A stretch of 64,000 nt of DNA, from NCBI RefSeq assembly GCF_000327385.1, contig NW_008707048.1, forward strand, positions 542,500-606,499, read 5' to 3'. The DNA is from Lottia gigantea. Its lineage: Eukaryota > Mollusca > Gastropoda > Lottiidae. The position numbers were made by a program, and so were the translations under genes. Shown here in pieces: positions 1 through 9,975 of this stretch (position 1 is the first letter of the stretch; each line of letters begins with the position of its first letter). The notes below the pieces were generated by a model, which saw nothing but the letters and a program-made list of their open reading frames with translations, had not been told where the DNA came from and ran no database searches.

Positions 1-130
1 TGATACATTGAATCTGCACAGCTGCCGCATTTTGAATTCAGTCTCGGCAGCTGTTCCCCCATTGAGTCAGTCTGCCTCCTGTTTGTACCCTCAGTTTCGG
101 GAGGATGGCACCACCACTGATTACATGCCA
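1..130. repeat. Dispersed repeat shared with about 34820-34925
   Basis: The stretch with GCATTTTGAATTCAG, a C-rich run, TTGAGTCAGTCTGCC, TTTGTACCC and TCGGGAGG recurs near 34820-34925 in the same order with about 80% agreement by eye. It is a mobile or dispersed repeat of unknown class. The left part is cut by the window edge. Confidence 0.55.
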
Positions 131-716
131 ACTATACGTCCTTTGACCAACTTGCATTCTTGTCACAATGACATACGGCAAACATGACAATTATGTCTGC
201 TAAATGGCGACCATATCACAACAACTTGTATATTTTTTTCAATGAATATGATTGGCCAAGAACTGAATTTTAGACCAATCAAACTTTTCGGCATGTTGTC
301 ATTATACAAATACAGTCTAATACAACCTTGTGTTTGTATCATGCTGTTCTGTAGTCTAATTTGGCCTCACTGGTTCAATGCATCGCACAAAAGCTATACA
401 ATAGTTCACGTAATAACATACAAAATGCAAAATAATATGTAAAACGTTGTAGCCAAATTCCACTACATGGCGTAGATTAACGACTAATTTGAAGTTAATA
501 AAAAATTCTAACCTTTGTTTTCTTTGTTATAGGCTAATTAATGTATAAAGTAATGTCTTTCGTTGTTAATTGTTTATATGTGTGTCCTTATCTACCATAA
601 CGATTTTACAAAATATCTTCAATAATATATAGAGTGATACTATTGTTTTGCTTCTCAATAAGTTGATTAGAAACATAAACGCGAAAATTGTGAAGATGCT
701 AAAATCCGTAATTTGT
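130..716. other. Non-coding stretch, nothing recognised
   Basis: AT-rich sequence with only a weak 66-codon frame (242-442) that has no domain, no splice context and no similarity I recognise. It presumably lies in intron or flank of the left-edge amine oxidase gene. Confidence 0.4.
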
Positions 717-1150
717 AACATAATATTTTTTTCTTGATCCATCATTTGAATTTTCTGATAATTCTCTTTTAATTTAGCTAAAAATTATGAATTAATTATG
801 GACTTTTGAGACAAACTGGTACTTGTCCAAGTCATAAGAACACCTCTACTTTCTATTCAAATAAGTATTAGTATTTTCATTTTCATAATGAAAATAAGGT
901 AAGAGGTAAAACATTTTGAGCATTTTATGCCAATTTATGCCATGAAAAAGGACCATAGCCAATCCTATCAAATTCCGTAGCAAATCCCAATTTCTGCTTA
1001 CGTGTGTTCCCAAATGTTCCCGTAAGTGCAACGCATGGCTCAGTGAGGGATTTTCTGCGTTTGCGGATGGTTACGGACATGTTTTCAATTTCAATTAAGG
1101 TGCCAAAGTGGGAAAACCCCTTATGATATCATTACTGTGGATGTCCCTGA
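717..1150. repeat. Dispersed repeat family shared with about 17155-17530
   Basis: The segments TTATGAATTAATTAT, ACTGGTACTTGTCCAAGTCA, AGAACACCTCTACTTTCTA and GCATTTTCATTTTCATAA-like sequence occur in the same order at 17200-17320. The two copies are strongly diverged outside this core. No coding capacity or terminal repeats are evident. The class is unknown; an old non-autonomous element is likely. Confidence 0.45.
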
Positions 1151-1755
1151 CCCATTACAGCAGTTTTTCTTTTACGTTAACGATTTACAATCATCGCATG
1201 GGCACATGTAATCACATTTTGAGCTTGAGTTTAAGTTTGAGTAGCGCTTACATACACATATAATCGCAGCTTTGGGATGAAATAAGTGTATTCATTGAAG
1301 TCGGTTTAGAATTGAGAATAATTGAAGCAACATTGTATTCTAAAACGTAGTTTCTTTACATTGAAGCAATTCGTGAGCTACAGACGAATCAGACACAAGT
1401 AATCTAAGACATTAAGCTATTAAAACATGTCTTCTGATATAGCGGCTATAAGATTGGCATTAGCTATGAGCTTAGAGCTATATAGTACACTAAGTATGAC
1501 TTGAAATAAACTTACATTTTCTATATTATCTCTTCTCACAATAAAAATCAAAATGCCTTAGGCAAAATTTAAACAGTTTAAATGTCGTCTCAATATTTGA
1601 TTTGGATTTGCAATTCTGAAAAATAAAAGTTGATAGCGGAAGTTGAGCTGTACCAGCAAATATTTAAATCTTTTAAGCCCAGGTTTTGTATTTTTAAAAT
1701 TTCAATGTATTATTATATTTCCTAACGATTATAGAAATTGGTTTATTTATTTCAG

Positions 1756-1911
1756 GATCTAGTGGCATGGATATCTCTAGGAATTATTCATCTACCAACT
1801 ACTGAAGATCTACCACTAACTCAAACACCGGGAAAACAACTATCATTTATATTATCTCCTCATAATTATTTTACAGAAGATCCTTCAATGTCCTCATATG
1901 ATCAAGAATAA
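1756..1911 (+). CDS. Copper amine oxidase, last exon only (gene continues beyond left edge)
   Basis: After a clean acceptor (pyrimidine-rich tract ending TTTCAG at 1755) a 52-codon frame reads DLVAWISLGIIHLP, which is the C-terminal copper amine oxidase signature. The His in GIIHLP is the expected third copper ligand, and the frame later has FTEDPSMSSYD. Position and phase 0 match exactly the last exon of the second amine oxidase at 48114-48410 on the other strand. Copper amine oxidases deaminate primary amines to aldehydes with release of H2O2 and ammonia. The frame stops right after SYDQE, about 46 residues earlier than the paralogue, and an AATAAA overlaps the stop (1907-1912). Either this paralogue has a short tail or the gene end is decayed. 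The upstream exons must lie left of the window. The family call is firm; functional status is uncertain. Confidence 0.8.
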   Translation, partial: DLVAWISLGIIHLPTTEDLPLTQTPGKQLSFILSPHNYFTEDPSMSSYDQE

Positions 1912-3477
1912 AACAACTCTAAACCTTCAAGGTATACTACCTCTTAGAATGATCAAAAATGTGAAAATTTGCTTAATATGAAAATGGTCTTACTTGGTGT
2001 CATAACTATATAAAATCTATAAATCGACAAAATCATTTCTAAATAATTAAACTAAGTAATTTGGAAACATGATTAGAAGCGTTTGTCCATAATTAATTAG
2101 TTTAATGGATATATTGTCTCATATAGAGATTGTATTCTTTAGTCATGACACCTGGTAAGTCCAACTGATAAATATATACACTTGTTGACTAAGTTTGAGA
2201 CTTTTAAATTTTATGTCCATTCTAAGATGTAGTATCCTTTTAATCATAATTTGTAAAAATCCAATCTAAACCAAACCAAACCAAACAGTATACCATACAT
2301 TCAAATTACAACCATATTCAATCAAAGACGACATTGTAAATCTCATGAATTTAATCATACAGATACTTACCAAATTCAAACTGATGTTCAAGAAACCGAT
2401 CTGAGTCTTTATCAGTATTCAAAAGTATATTTTGAAAAGAGATTAATCATCCACATGTATTTGAAAATGATCAAAACTTGTGTTAATGGGGCCTAACTGT
2501 CTCTGACATTTTGAATGAGAAAGTAAACGGATATGTAAATGGACAATCTACGTGACATAAAATGTTGTTTTGAGGGGGAAATAAAATAACAACCATATTA
2601 CAATAGTATCTTTGGAAAATACAACAATTTTGATTATATAGAAAATCATTTAGTATATTCTTGTTATCTCGTATATATTGTACTTTACAAAAATGTGTTA
2701 TTTTGTAACGACACACCTGAAGACATGTATGTTGATTTCCATTCTGGAAAGTATAGTGTCTTGTTTCGTCCGATGAATTGAAGAAATATTAGATACAAAT
2801 CCCTTTAAATATTGTATGCACAGGCTGAACAGGTAAAACTGGATCTTTAAAGGAAAAAATCTTGTTAAAACAGCTGAAATCTGATTAAGTTTCAATTTCG
2901 CTGATTTTTTATCATTTTTATTACTTCATTGTAATCTAGCAAGTTTTCTACCAAAAGTCTCTCCTAATGATAGAATTTTAAACCAATCAAAGCGTGTCAT
3001 GTTAAAGCCGTTTCTTGATAAAGTGATGAATTCTTTATTGTCATCCGCTTCTCTATCAATTACTCAAAAACCTATCATGGATGTAAAGCACTCTCGCTAT
3101 CATGACGTCATCAGTGACAGTTGCATCAGCTGATAATTATTTTGCTTCATGTTATTCTGATATAAAAATCTTGATTGATAGATCATGTGAATATTTAGAA
3201 ACTGTATCCCTTTAAACCTCTACATAAACAATGTTGATTTGTTGAATCGAGATATCTTTGTGAAAATTGATATTATAATTATCTTCTTTTTAACATAATC
3301 CGGTTCCCCCCTAAGAAGTACACCCCAACTAACTAATATAACATGTATACATATGTTGCTTTATTGTATATTGTGATATATCATAATGTTTTTGGTCATA
3401 CTTTCATCTTCAGGGGTTCCTCTTTTGTCTTCTTATCTCATTCTATCAATCTTTCCAACCTATATTTTCTCCTTTTT
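1912..3477. other. Intergenic stretch downstream of amine oxidase exon
   Basis: AT-rich sequence with no frame I can support. A short TGACGTCATC-containing segment at about 3095-3140 resembles the element family seen at 6760, 7770, 18995, 50815 and 61770. The reverse-strand frames at 2483-2895 have no recognisable content. Confidence 0.4.
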
Positions 3478-3588
3478 TTATAATATAATACTGATTTTAA
3501 TATATATATTTCTATTGTAAATACTAAATTATATATATCATGCATTTGTATTGTATTGTATTATATTTTGTATTGTATTATATTATAT

Positions 3589-3625
<37 letters not shown>

Positions 3626-3657
3626 ATCGAATATAAACAAAAAAAAAAAAAAAAAAT
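3478..3657. repeat. Simple AT-rich and poly(A) tracts
   Basis: TA/TTGTA-type microsatellite sequence runs to about 3590, followed by two long A runs (about 3591-3623 and 3638-3655). The A runs are T tracts on the minus strand, just downstream of the splice donor of the CUB exon. Confidence 0.85.
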
Positions 3658-3682
3658 ACTGTAACTAAGTAACAGCGCTTAC

Positions 3683-3807
3683 CGTCGTAGATACTGACAG
3701 AATAATCACTACAATTTGTAGTATCTCCGATATTGGCATCAATAGATTCGATGGCAACTACCTGCCCTGAAGAGCTAGGTCCGATCGTCCATTTACAGTC
3801 GAGCATC
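3683..3807 (-). CDS. CUB-domain exon (half domain), orphan
   Basis: On the minus strand a pyrimidine tract ending CGCAG precedes a 125-nt open exon that ends at a GTAAGC donor (3682-3677). It encodes LDCKWTIGPSSSGQVV, then an acidic/hydrophobic stretch and NCSDYSVSIYDG. This matches the first half of a CUB domain: Cys-x-Trp-x-Ile, then Cys about 27 residues later, then the Y-x-V-x-I-Y-D-G strand. Entry phase is 2 and exit phase 1, so it must join other exons. CUB domains are extracellular protein- or sugar-binding modules. I found no partner exon on either side, so it is either an exon of a gene with long introns or an isolated remnant. The degraded mobile element at 3836-4026 begins just upstream. 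Confidence 0.55.
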
Positions 3808-3835
3808 CTGCGAAAAAAAACTAGGAATTTCACTT

Positions 3836-4026
3836 CTTTTTCTATATAGTTCTCAAGAAAAGACGAGTCGTCATCTTAAATTTCAAACGAGGATAATTCT
3901 AGACACATATGGATTTGAAGGCTCAAATTTCGACGGTGAGCTGTGAACACTATAACTTTATAGTTAAGAAAATCCGTTTTTGAAACTAAGGTACGATTGG
4001 TCAAACGATGAAGAATCTGTCCCTTA
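3836..4026 (-). mobile_element. MITE-like element, family 1, truncated copy
   Basis: The segment contains the family's near-palindrome (AAAGACGAGTCGTC) followed by GGATAATTCTAGACACA and a GTGAGCTGTGAACAC block. It ends in CTGTCCCTTA, the inverted TTAAAGGGACAG end. Fuller copies are at 61180-61495 and 63293-63620. The inner end appears lost near the CUB exon. It is non-autonomous with no coding capacity. Confidence 0.55.
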
Positions 4027-4362
4027 TGCTGGTACAAAGAAAATAATAAGGCTACATTTTGCAGTTCTTATATTTATGATAGTACTTAATTGTTGATGAC
4101 AAAAGTTCTTTTCAATTTTTCAATTAACCCTCCTGTGATAAATTATGACTTTTTAATGTGATTATCTATATGTTATTGCTTTTAAAAAGACACTCCTGTA
4201 TATAGATAACATAATGATATTAGTTGAAATGATAATAACATAGTAACGTATATATTTGAATTGTGCAATTTGACAATCGAAATCAGTGAGCGCTACGACT
4301 TGGCAAGGTAAAGCACGTATTTCTTTATTATGTAAAAAGCCTGGATTGCCTGTGTCTGTAAA

Positions 4363-4645
4363 AAGCCATCTTCAAAATGCCAAGCTATACGAACTATACG
4401 TCTTATACCTTGACTGCAGGAGTCAGCTTTCTTGTATCACGAACATTTGTAAATGAAGCGATTTGACTGGTTTGTACGTTAGCTAAACACAGAGTATTGA
4501 TATTTACAGCCTTTCTGTTGGGGGCTCTGATTAGCTGTTTTCGCTGGTGTATAATCCAATCAAATCGCTGCTTACCGCAATACTAAAAAGGTAACTATTG
4601 TAGTAAAAGTAAAAGTGCGAAGTTACACCGTGTGCTTTCATAAAT
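4363..4645. mobile_element. Foldback/MITE-like element, family 3, diverged copy
   Basis: It starts with CCATCTTCAAAATGCCAAGCT and shares CTGATTAGCTGTTTTCGCTGG and AATCCAATCAAATCGCTG with copies around 8580-8780, 9850-9970 and 13085-13330. The ends are inverted relative to each other in the best copy. No protein is encoded. Confidence 0.45.
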
Positions 4646-4675
4646 AATGTTCTATTGGGTAGTAAATAAATTGAT

Positions 4676-5010
4676 TCTATCAGTAAATGTCTGGATTGAG
4701 CACCTGTCAGTAAATGTCTGGATTGAGCATCTGTCAGTAAATGTTTGGAATGAGCTTCTGCCAGTAACTGTCTGGATTGAGCATCTATCAGTAAATGCCT
4801 GGATTGAACTTCTGTCAGTAAATGTCTGGATTGAACTTCTGTCAGTAAATGTCTGGATTTAGCATCTGTCAGTAAATGTCTGGATTGAACTTCTGTCAGT
4901 AAATGTCTGGATTGAGCTTCTGTCAGTAACTGTCTGGATGGAACTTCTGTCACTAAAAGGTTGGGTTGCGCTTCCAATAAATGTCCTGATTGCCCTTCCG
5001 CCAGGAAATC
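4676..5010. repeat. Minisatellite, 27-bp unit
   Basis: About 11 tandem units of CAGTAAATGTCTGGATTGAG plus CATCTGT, decaying at the right end. The unit is 9 codons long, so both strands stay open for long distances (4531-4977 minus, 4647-4862 plus). I treat these frames as artefacts of the repeat. Confidence 0.9.
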
Positions 5011-5094
5011 TCCTTCAAGTCTTAACTTAATATTTTGTCATTTTGGATAAATTTCAGATTTATGAATATTTTTCAGATAATTATATTTTATAAG

Positions 5095-5535
5095 ATGGGG
5101 TGGTTATATTTGGTTTATGTTACACTAGCGTCATTTCTCATTTTTTCTGCTGAGTGTAACTCTACATCACCAACTCAGTCCACTGTAAATCCAACAGAGT
5201 ATATGATTTCAGCTTCAATGGTCAACCTGGGACTTTTATTTCAAAAAGCTGGTTTGAACGTATCAGCTTTATTACAACTAGATAGGGACACCTCCACCAA
5301 TAGTACAGCGATATTTGGTGAAATGATGAAAGAGTTATCTACCATTAATAAGACAGAATTGATATATTTAATAAAGCACAATAGAATCGATGAAGCTCTG
5401 AGAATTATAAAAGATAAAGTTCAACAATCATCAGCATTTCACAACTATTTAATTCATCCAGATAACTTTGCTGGCTGCAATTTGCCGTCGTTCATCTCGG
5501 TTTTTGTATTTCTTTTTTTGTATCAAATATTATAA
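5095..5535 (+). CDS. Small predicted GPI-anchored glycoprotein, family unknown
   Basis: The frame opens further upstream, but the ATG at 5095 is the likely start. It begins a good signal peptide (MGWLYLVYVTLASFLIFSAE), and two acceptor-like TTTCAG sites lie just before it (5056 and 5076), suggesting an intron in the 5' UTR. The 146-residue product has four N-glycosylation sequons (NST, NVS, NST, NKT), a helical middle with a charged RIIKDKVQQ segment, and one Cys-containing stretch (FAGCNLPS). It ends in a hydrophobic tail (ISVFVFLFLYQIL) with no basic residues after it, the usual layout of a GPI-anchoring signal. An AATAAA follows 150 bp after the stop. I do not recognise the family; a surface protein is inferred from topology only. 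A single C-terminal membrane anchor is the alternative. Confidence 0.55.
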   Translation: MGWLYLVYVTLASFLIFSAECNSTSPTQSTVNPTEYMISASMVNLGLLFQKAGLNVSALLQLDRDTSTNSTAIFGEMMKELSTINKTELIYLIKHNRIDEALRIIKDKVQQSSAFHNYLIHPDNFAGCNLPSFISVFVFLFLYQIL

Positions 5536-5686
5536 TGTATTGGTGTGAAATGTTTCTGTTATTAGTCTGTCGTCCTTCTGTTTTCTGTCATTTTCAAAGT
5601 ACCCTACCAATTGATACTATAATTGGTCTTGTTATTATACGACGTCAACTGATTTTCTAGATTATGTAAAAGACAACTCCGTGGCT

Positions 5687-5692
5687 AATAAA
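5687..5692 (+). promoter_or_regulatory. Candidate polyadenylation signal AATAAA
   Basis: AATAAA lies about 150 bp after the stop of the 5095-5535 gene and immediately before the 37-bp minisatellite, so the transcript would end at the array border. Confidence 0.45.
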
Positions 5693-5703
5693 AACATAAA
5701 CTC

Positions 5704-6300
5704 AATAGATTTATTTAATCGTGTCTTATTAAAGAATCTTGTACAATTTATTCAATCGTGATTTATTGAAGAATATTGTACAATTTATTCAATCATGACT
5801 TATTGGAGAACCTTGTAGGCTACAATTTATTCAATAGTTAATTATTAAAGAATCTTGTACAATTTATTCAATCGTGAATTATTGAAGAATATTGTAAAAT
5901 TTATTCAATCATGACTGAAGAATCTTGTACAATTTACTCAATCGTGACCTATTGGAGAATCTTCTACATTTATTCAATAATGACTTAGTAAAGAATCTTG
6001 TACAATTTGTTCAATCATGATTTATTGTAGAATCTTGTACAATTTGTTGAATCATGATTTGTTGTAGAATCTTGTACAATTTGTTGAATCATGATTTATT
6101 GTAGAATCTTGTACAATTTGTTGAATCATGATTTATTGTAGAATCTTGTACAATTTGTTCAATCATGATTTATTGTAGAATCTTGTACAATTTGTTGAAT
6201 CATGATTTAGTGTAGAATCTTGTACAATTTGTTCAATCATGATTTATTGTAGAATCTTGTACAATTTATTCAATCATGACCTAATAAAGAATCTTGTACA
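5704..6300. repeat. Minisatellite, 37-bp unit
   Basis: About 16 units of GAATCTTGTACAATTTGTTC followed by AATCATGATTTATTGTA. Left units are diverged and of variable length; units from about 6000 to 6270 are nearly identical, suggesting recent expansion on the right side. Confidence 0.9.
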
Positions 6301-7640
6301 TTTTTTTTTCTTTTGCAAAGATAAAGCATGCATGGTTAATTATTCGTACTTAAAAAGACTAGAATGACTCCTTTAATTCAAATCTCTGTCAGAAACAATC
6401 AAAGATTCCACAATGTTAATTGTATCTATATTACCTCTTTTAACACAGTCCCTTTTATTCTTCCATCAATTCCTAACGAATTTCTCCAAACACTCAAGTG
6501 TTAGTTTGGTATTCTCGGTGAGTTTAGCATTTTCAAAATGCTTTAAATTAGAATTCTCACTGTGAGTGGCCAACATAAAGTCATTGGTATTGGATTAAAC
6601 ACTAATCCCAAATTTCGTTTCATTAAAGGGAAAGTGTGCACCAAAAATCGATTTAAGGTTATCGCGGGAGTAATCATTGTTCATTTTCTTTTAACTTGCT
6701 TACACAGTCTGTTTTCAAAAACAGAAATGTTACTTGTATGACGTCACTATCGCAACAGTTGCTATTGGTATAATATGACCATAAAGCGCATATTTTCATA
6801 GCACTCAATCTGAATCTAATCCTTTGAAATAGCTATTAACTGGAATACGAGTCTTGTCTTATGTTAATATTTTAGTAGTAAATAAAGAGCATGTAGAACT
6901 AGGCGAGTTAAAGTATTGATATACACCTTGATTAACAGTTTAATCTTTCACTGTATCAACATACACTGTTTAATTCGGACAATTATCGTCCTTACTAAAG
7001 TTCCTCTACATTTTGTTAGTTTAAATGATTTTAAACAACGAAACCTTGGATAATTTACACAATCATAATCAATTTTTCTCCATCCCTTCACAAGGAGTTT
7101 TACGCCTTGTTGTTTCCGTGTTGAAGGGGAACATCATGGAGCTTCCTTTTCACCTAATAATGATCTTAACTTTGGCATCGCCATGACTTTGGAATTTTCA
7201 GAAACAAAGCTACAGGCCAGTAGCCAGACTTGGTTGTTCGGAGGAAAAGTAATATATCCAGAGACCATGTCATATGGTTTTTAGTTGCATTAATGGAATG
7301 GGTCAATTGTCTATTTTTGGGGCAATCCCCCCCACCTTGTCCCCCTGTAGCTATGGCCTGAAAACCAAACAACTTCCACTAAAAGTAGGGCTACATTTCC
7401 ACAGATTTCTGTCAATTCAATAACCATCACCAAATTCTACAAATCGAAAACTTGACCTCGATAATTTGGAAAATCAATCTTAGATTTGTTGATTTCCTTT
7501 TTTCGGTGGAATGTTTATCTATCTCCGCAAGATTTACCTTTTACCTTAACAGAGTGGTTGAGGTAGGATAAAACTGGTATGCTATTTTGGCACTGTTACA
7601 TGGTTTAACTTAGTTAAATTGCTGTGGTATATAAACTGCT
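6301..7640. other. Intergenic stretch with one dispersed-repeat copy
   Basis: A family 2 element copy is likely at about 6627-6790 (AAAGGGAAAGTGTGCACC, then TATGACGTCACTATCGCAAC). The minus frame at 7166-7372 has low-complexity G-rich content and no domain. Nothing else is supported. Confidence 0.4.
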
Positions 7641-7644
7641 CTTA

Positions 7645-7800
7645 CAGGGACTGTGAGGAGGCTTTCTAATTTTTGTATGTGTATCGGGATACTGATAGAA
7701 GCAATTTGCACCATTCTAATTTTCAGCATGGCGTCAATAGTTCCGCAATTGCACTAAAAATAAGTGTTTAATGACGTCACTATGTTCCTTTAGCAATGAT
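7645..7800 (+). mobile_element. MITE-like element, family 2 copy
   Basis: ACAGGGACTGTGAGGAGGCT, then TGTATCGGGATACTGATAGA, GCACCATTCTAATTTTCAGC and AATGACGTCACTAT. The same ordered blocks occur at 16857-17010 and, reversed, at 20740-20890. No coding capacity. Confidence 0.5.
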
Positions 7801-8559
7801 ACGGTATTTTCCACATTGATAATACACTACCGTTGCAGTAGGAACATGATATAATGCAAACTTACATAGTAAATCTGAAATTAATATCGTTTTAATAATA
7901 GGCCTGACGATGTTTTAAAAGGCTTATATACATTATGTTTATAGCTGTATTTTATGTCTTTATTTATGTTTTGGACACAAGTTCTAGAAGCGATCCGTCT
8001 TTCAATAATATCTTCAAAAGGCCTATGTACATCACCACCGACAGACAACTAGCATCTCTTTGTTTGAATAAATTTCATTGACCTTTCAAAATAAACACGT
8101 GATTAACATCAGTCAATAAATAAGCCGAATATTGATCGATTCACACTGAATAAACTAAACAATGTGATTGGTCGATAATCTAGAAACCGGAAGACGTGTC
8201 GAAATCGTGAACATTGAAGAGTTTGGCCAGTCTCTGGGAAATTGACACAGCAAGTTTGACTCTTGACACATATTGTGTTAATGCAGTCGACTCCAATCTT
8301 CATCACATCTAATTTTAAATGTAGGCCTATAATAATTACTCTACGATAACTAATCGCGAATGCTTTCATCTATGTAGCCTATATAACTTAGGCTATTAAT
8401 CATAATGCTTATTACCATGAAATCATCTTCAATTCCTGATGACTGTATTGTATACAGTATTTTGTAGTTAAATGACAAAATACTTTTATCAATTGACTTT
8501 AGGGTTGGGAAATCAGATATTCGACCATTTTGAAAGTCAAAGTTTAGGTCAGAGTTTTG

Positions 8560-8785
8560 GTTTCGGATTATCAGTAATAGAAATTTGGCAGAAAGGGCTC
8601 CTATTGGCTTTATTCGCTGGCGTACAATCCAATCAAATCGATGTAGGCCTGTTCAGTGATCCAAGAATAGCGACTATTACAGTAAATAGACTAAGTACGA
8701 AGTTCGTAGGCTAATTGCTTGAAGATGCCTCATAGCGAGTGAGACGACGGGCTTCGCTCACATAGCTCACAAAATGCAGTCGTTT
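8560..8785. mobile_element. Foldback/MITE-like element, family 3 copy
   Basis: It contains CTATTGGCTTTATTCGCTGG, CAATCCAATCAAATCGATG, GTAAATAGACTAAGTACGAA and ATTGCTTGAAGATGC in the same order as the copy at 13180-13330. The 80-codon frame across it is not a gene. Confidence 0.45.
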
Positions 8786-9840
8786 GTAATTCTATTACAC
8801 GAAATACCTACAATATTTACTATAAGCCTATCATCATTTTAATTTTGGACATTTTTTTACCTGCAGGCTACCAACCGGAAGTTATTTCAGTCATCAGATT
8901 CGGAGGATTCGACCGGTCATATTTGTCTTTTGTATGCCACTTTGCAGAAAATAAGAGATGTTTGACTTTTTCAGTTCAAGGCTTGTAGGTGGTAATATGA
9001 TACTATTTGAAGTCATTTCTACTATGAATTCAAAATTTTATATACTTGGTCGATTCGACAGGTCGTATCGTCCTGTAGAACTCTTCTATTTTAGAGTACA
9101 CAAGCCTTTACTCTATGGCGAGGGAAGGTTTGAATTCTATTTTTTTTTCACTGTTCCAGAATTTAAGTCTATTGTTGATCAGAATATCTCTAGAATGGTT
9201 GCGAGCAGGTAAGACAAATATATAAAGTATTTGAGGCACCGGTTTATATTCATCTTGGCACCCTTACTTGCCTAAAAAACTTCGTAGCCGTCATTCTGTC
9301 AAAGTAACCTACGATACCAATTTAACTACATTAAACACATTTTGTACACTGCCAAATCAAAATGAAAAACCCGGAACGTATTTTAGCAAAGCGAACGAAA
9401 ATGCAAAATGAAATTAAATTTTCCAACCACGTGCTGAGGGCCTAATTTCAACAATACGGGGAGTAAAATCGTATATTCGAAAATAAGTCAACTTTTAAAG
9501 CATGTACCACATAATTATGCCGTAGGCCTGTGTTTCCAAGTCAGCTGTCCGCAAATGAAAACCAGTGTGGAAATATTGACCTGACATAGAGACTTTGATG
9601 CAGAAATAAACATAGAGATTAGCGTCACACACCCTTTAATACTCTTGTCAATACAAACTCCCATCTTGATATGTTAGGTTCAAGCAGGTTGGCATATTGT
9701 GAACTGTTCACCTTGTGATCAGTATAAAGTGAGACATCTCGTGACCATTTTGCTTATGAACAATTTCTCATATGACCAGAGAAAGAGACAGAAAGTCTGT
9801 AAACTAAACCATAATCCATAATGTTTAATGACGTTTCCCC
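8786..9840. other. Non-coding stretch
   Basis: Only a weak 84-codon frame (8958-9212) rich in Phe with no domain. I saw no repeats beyond short shared words such as GATTCGACCGGTC versus GATTCGACAGGTC. Confidence 0.35.
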
Positions 9841-9849
9841 CGATTGTCT

Positions 9850-9975
9850 CTACCTATTTACTAGACCACAATGTGGTCAAATCGCTGCATTCCGTGATAC
9901 AAAAATTGTGGCTATGGTAGTCAAGGTTTTAGTCTTAGTTTGTAAAGCTTAACATTGTGAAGATGCTGTTAGGCC
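9850..9975. mobile_element. Foldback/MITE-like element, family 3, partial copy
   Basis: TCAAATCGCTGCATTCCGTG, ATACAAAAATTGTGGCTATG, GTAGTCAAGGTTTTAGTC and AAGCTTAACATTGTGAAGAT match the right half of the element at 13220-13325. Confidence 0.5.

Noticed and set aside
4531-4977. Minus frame of 148 codons with 9-residue repeats, and plus frame 4647-4862
   Set aside because: Both are translations of a 27-bp minisatellite; the unit length explains the open frames and no signal, domain or splice context is present.
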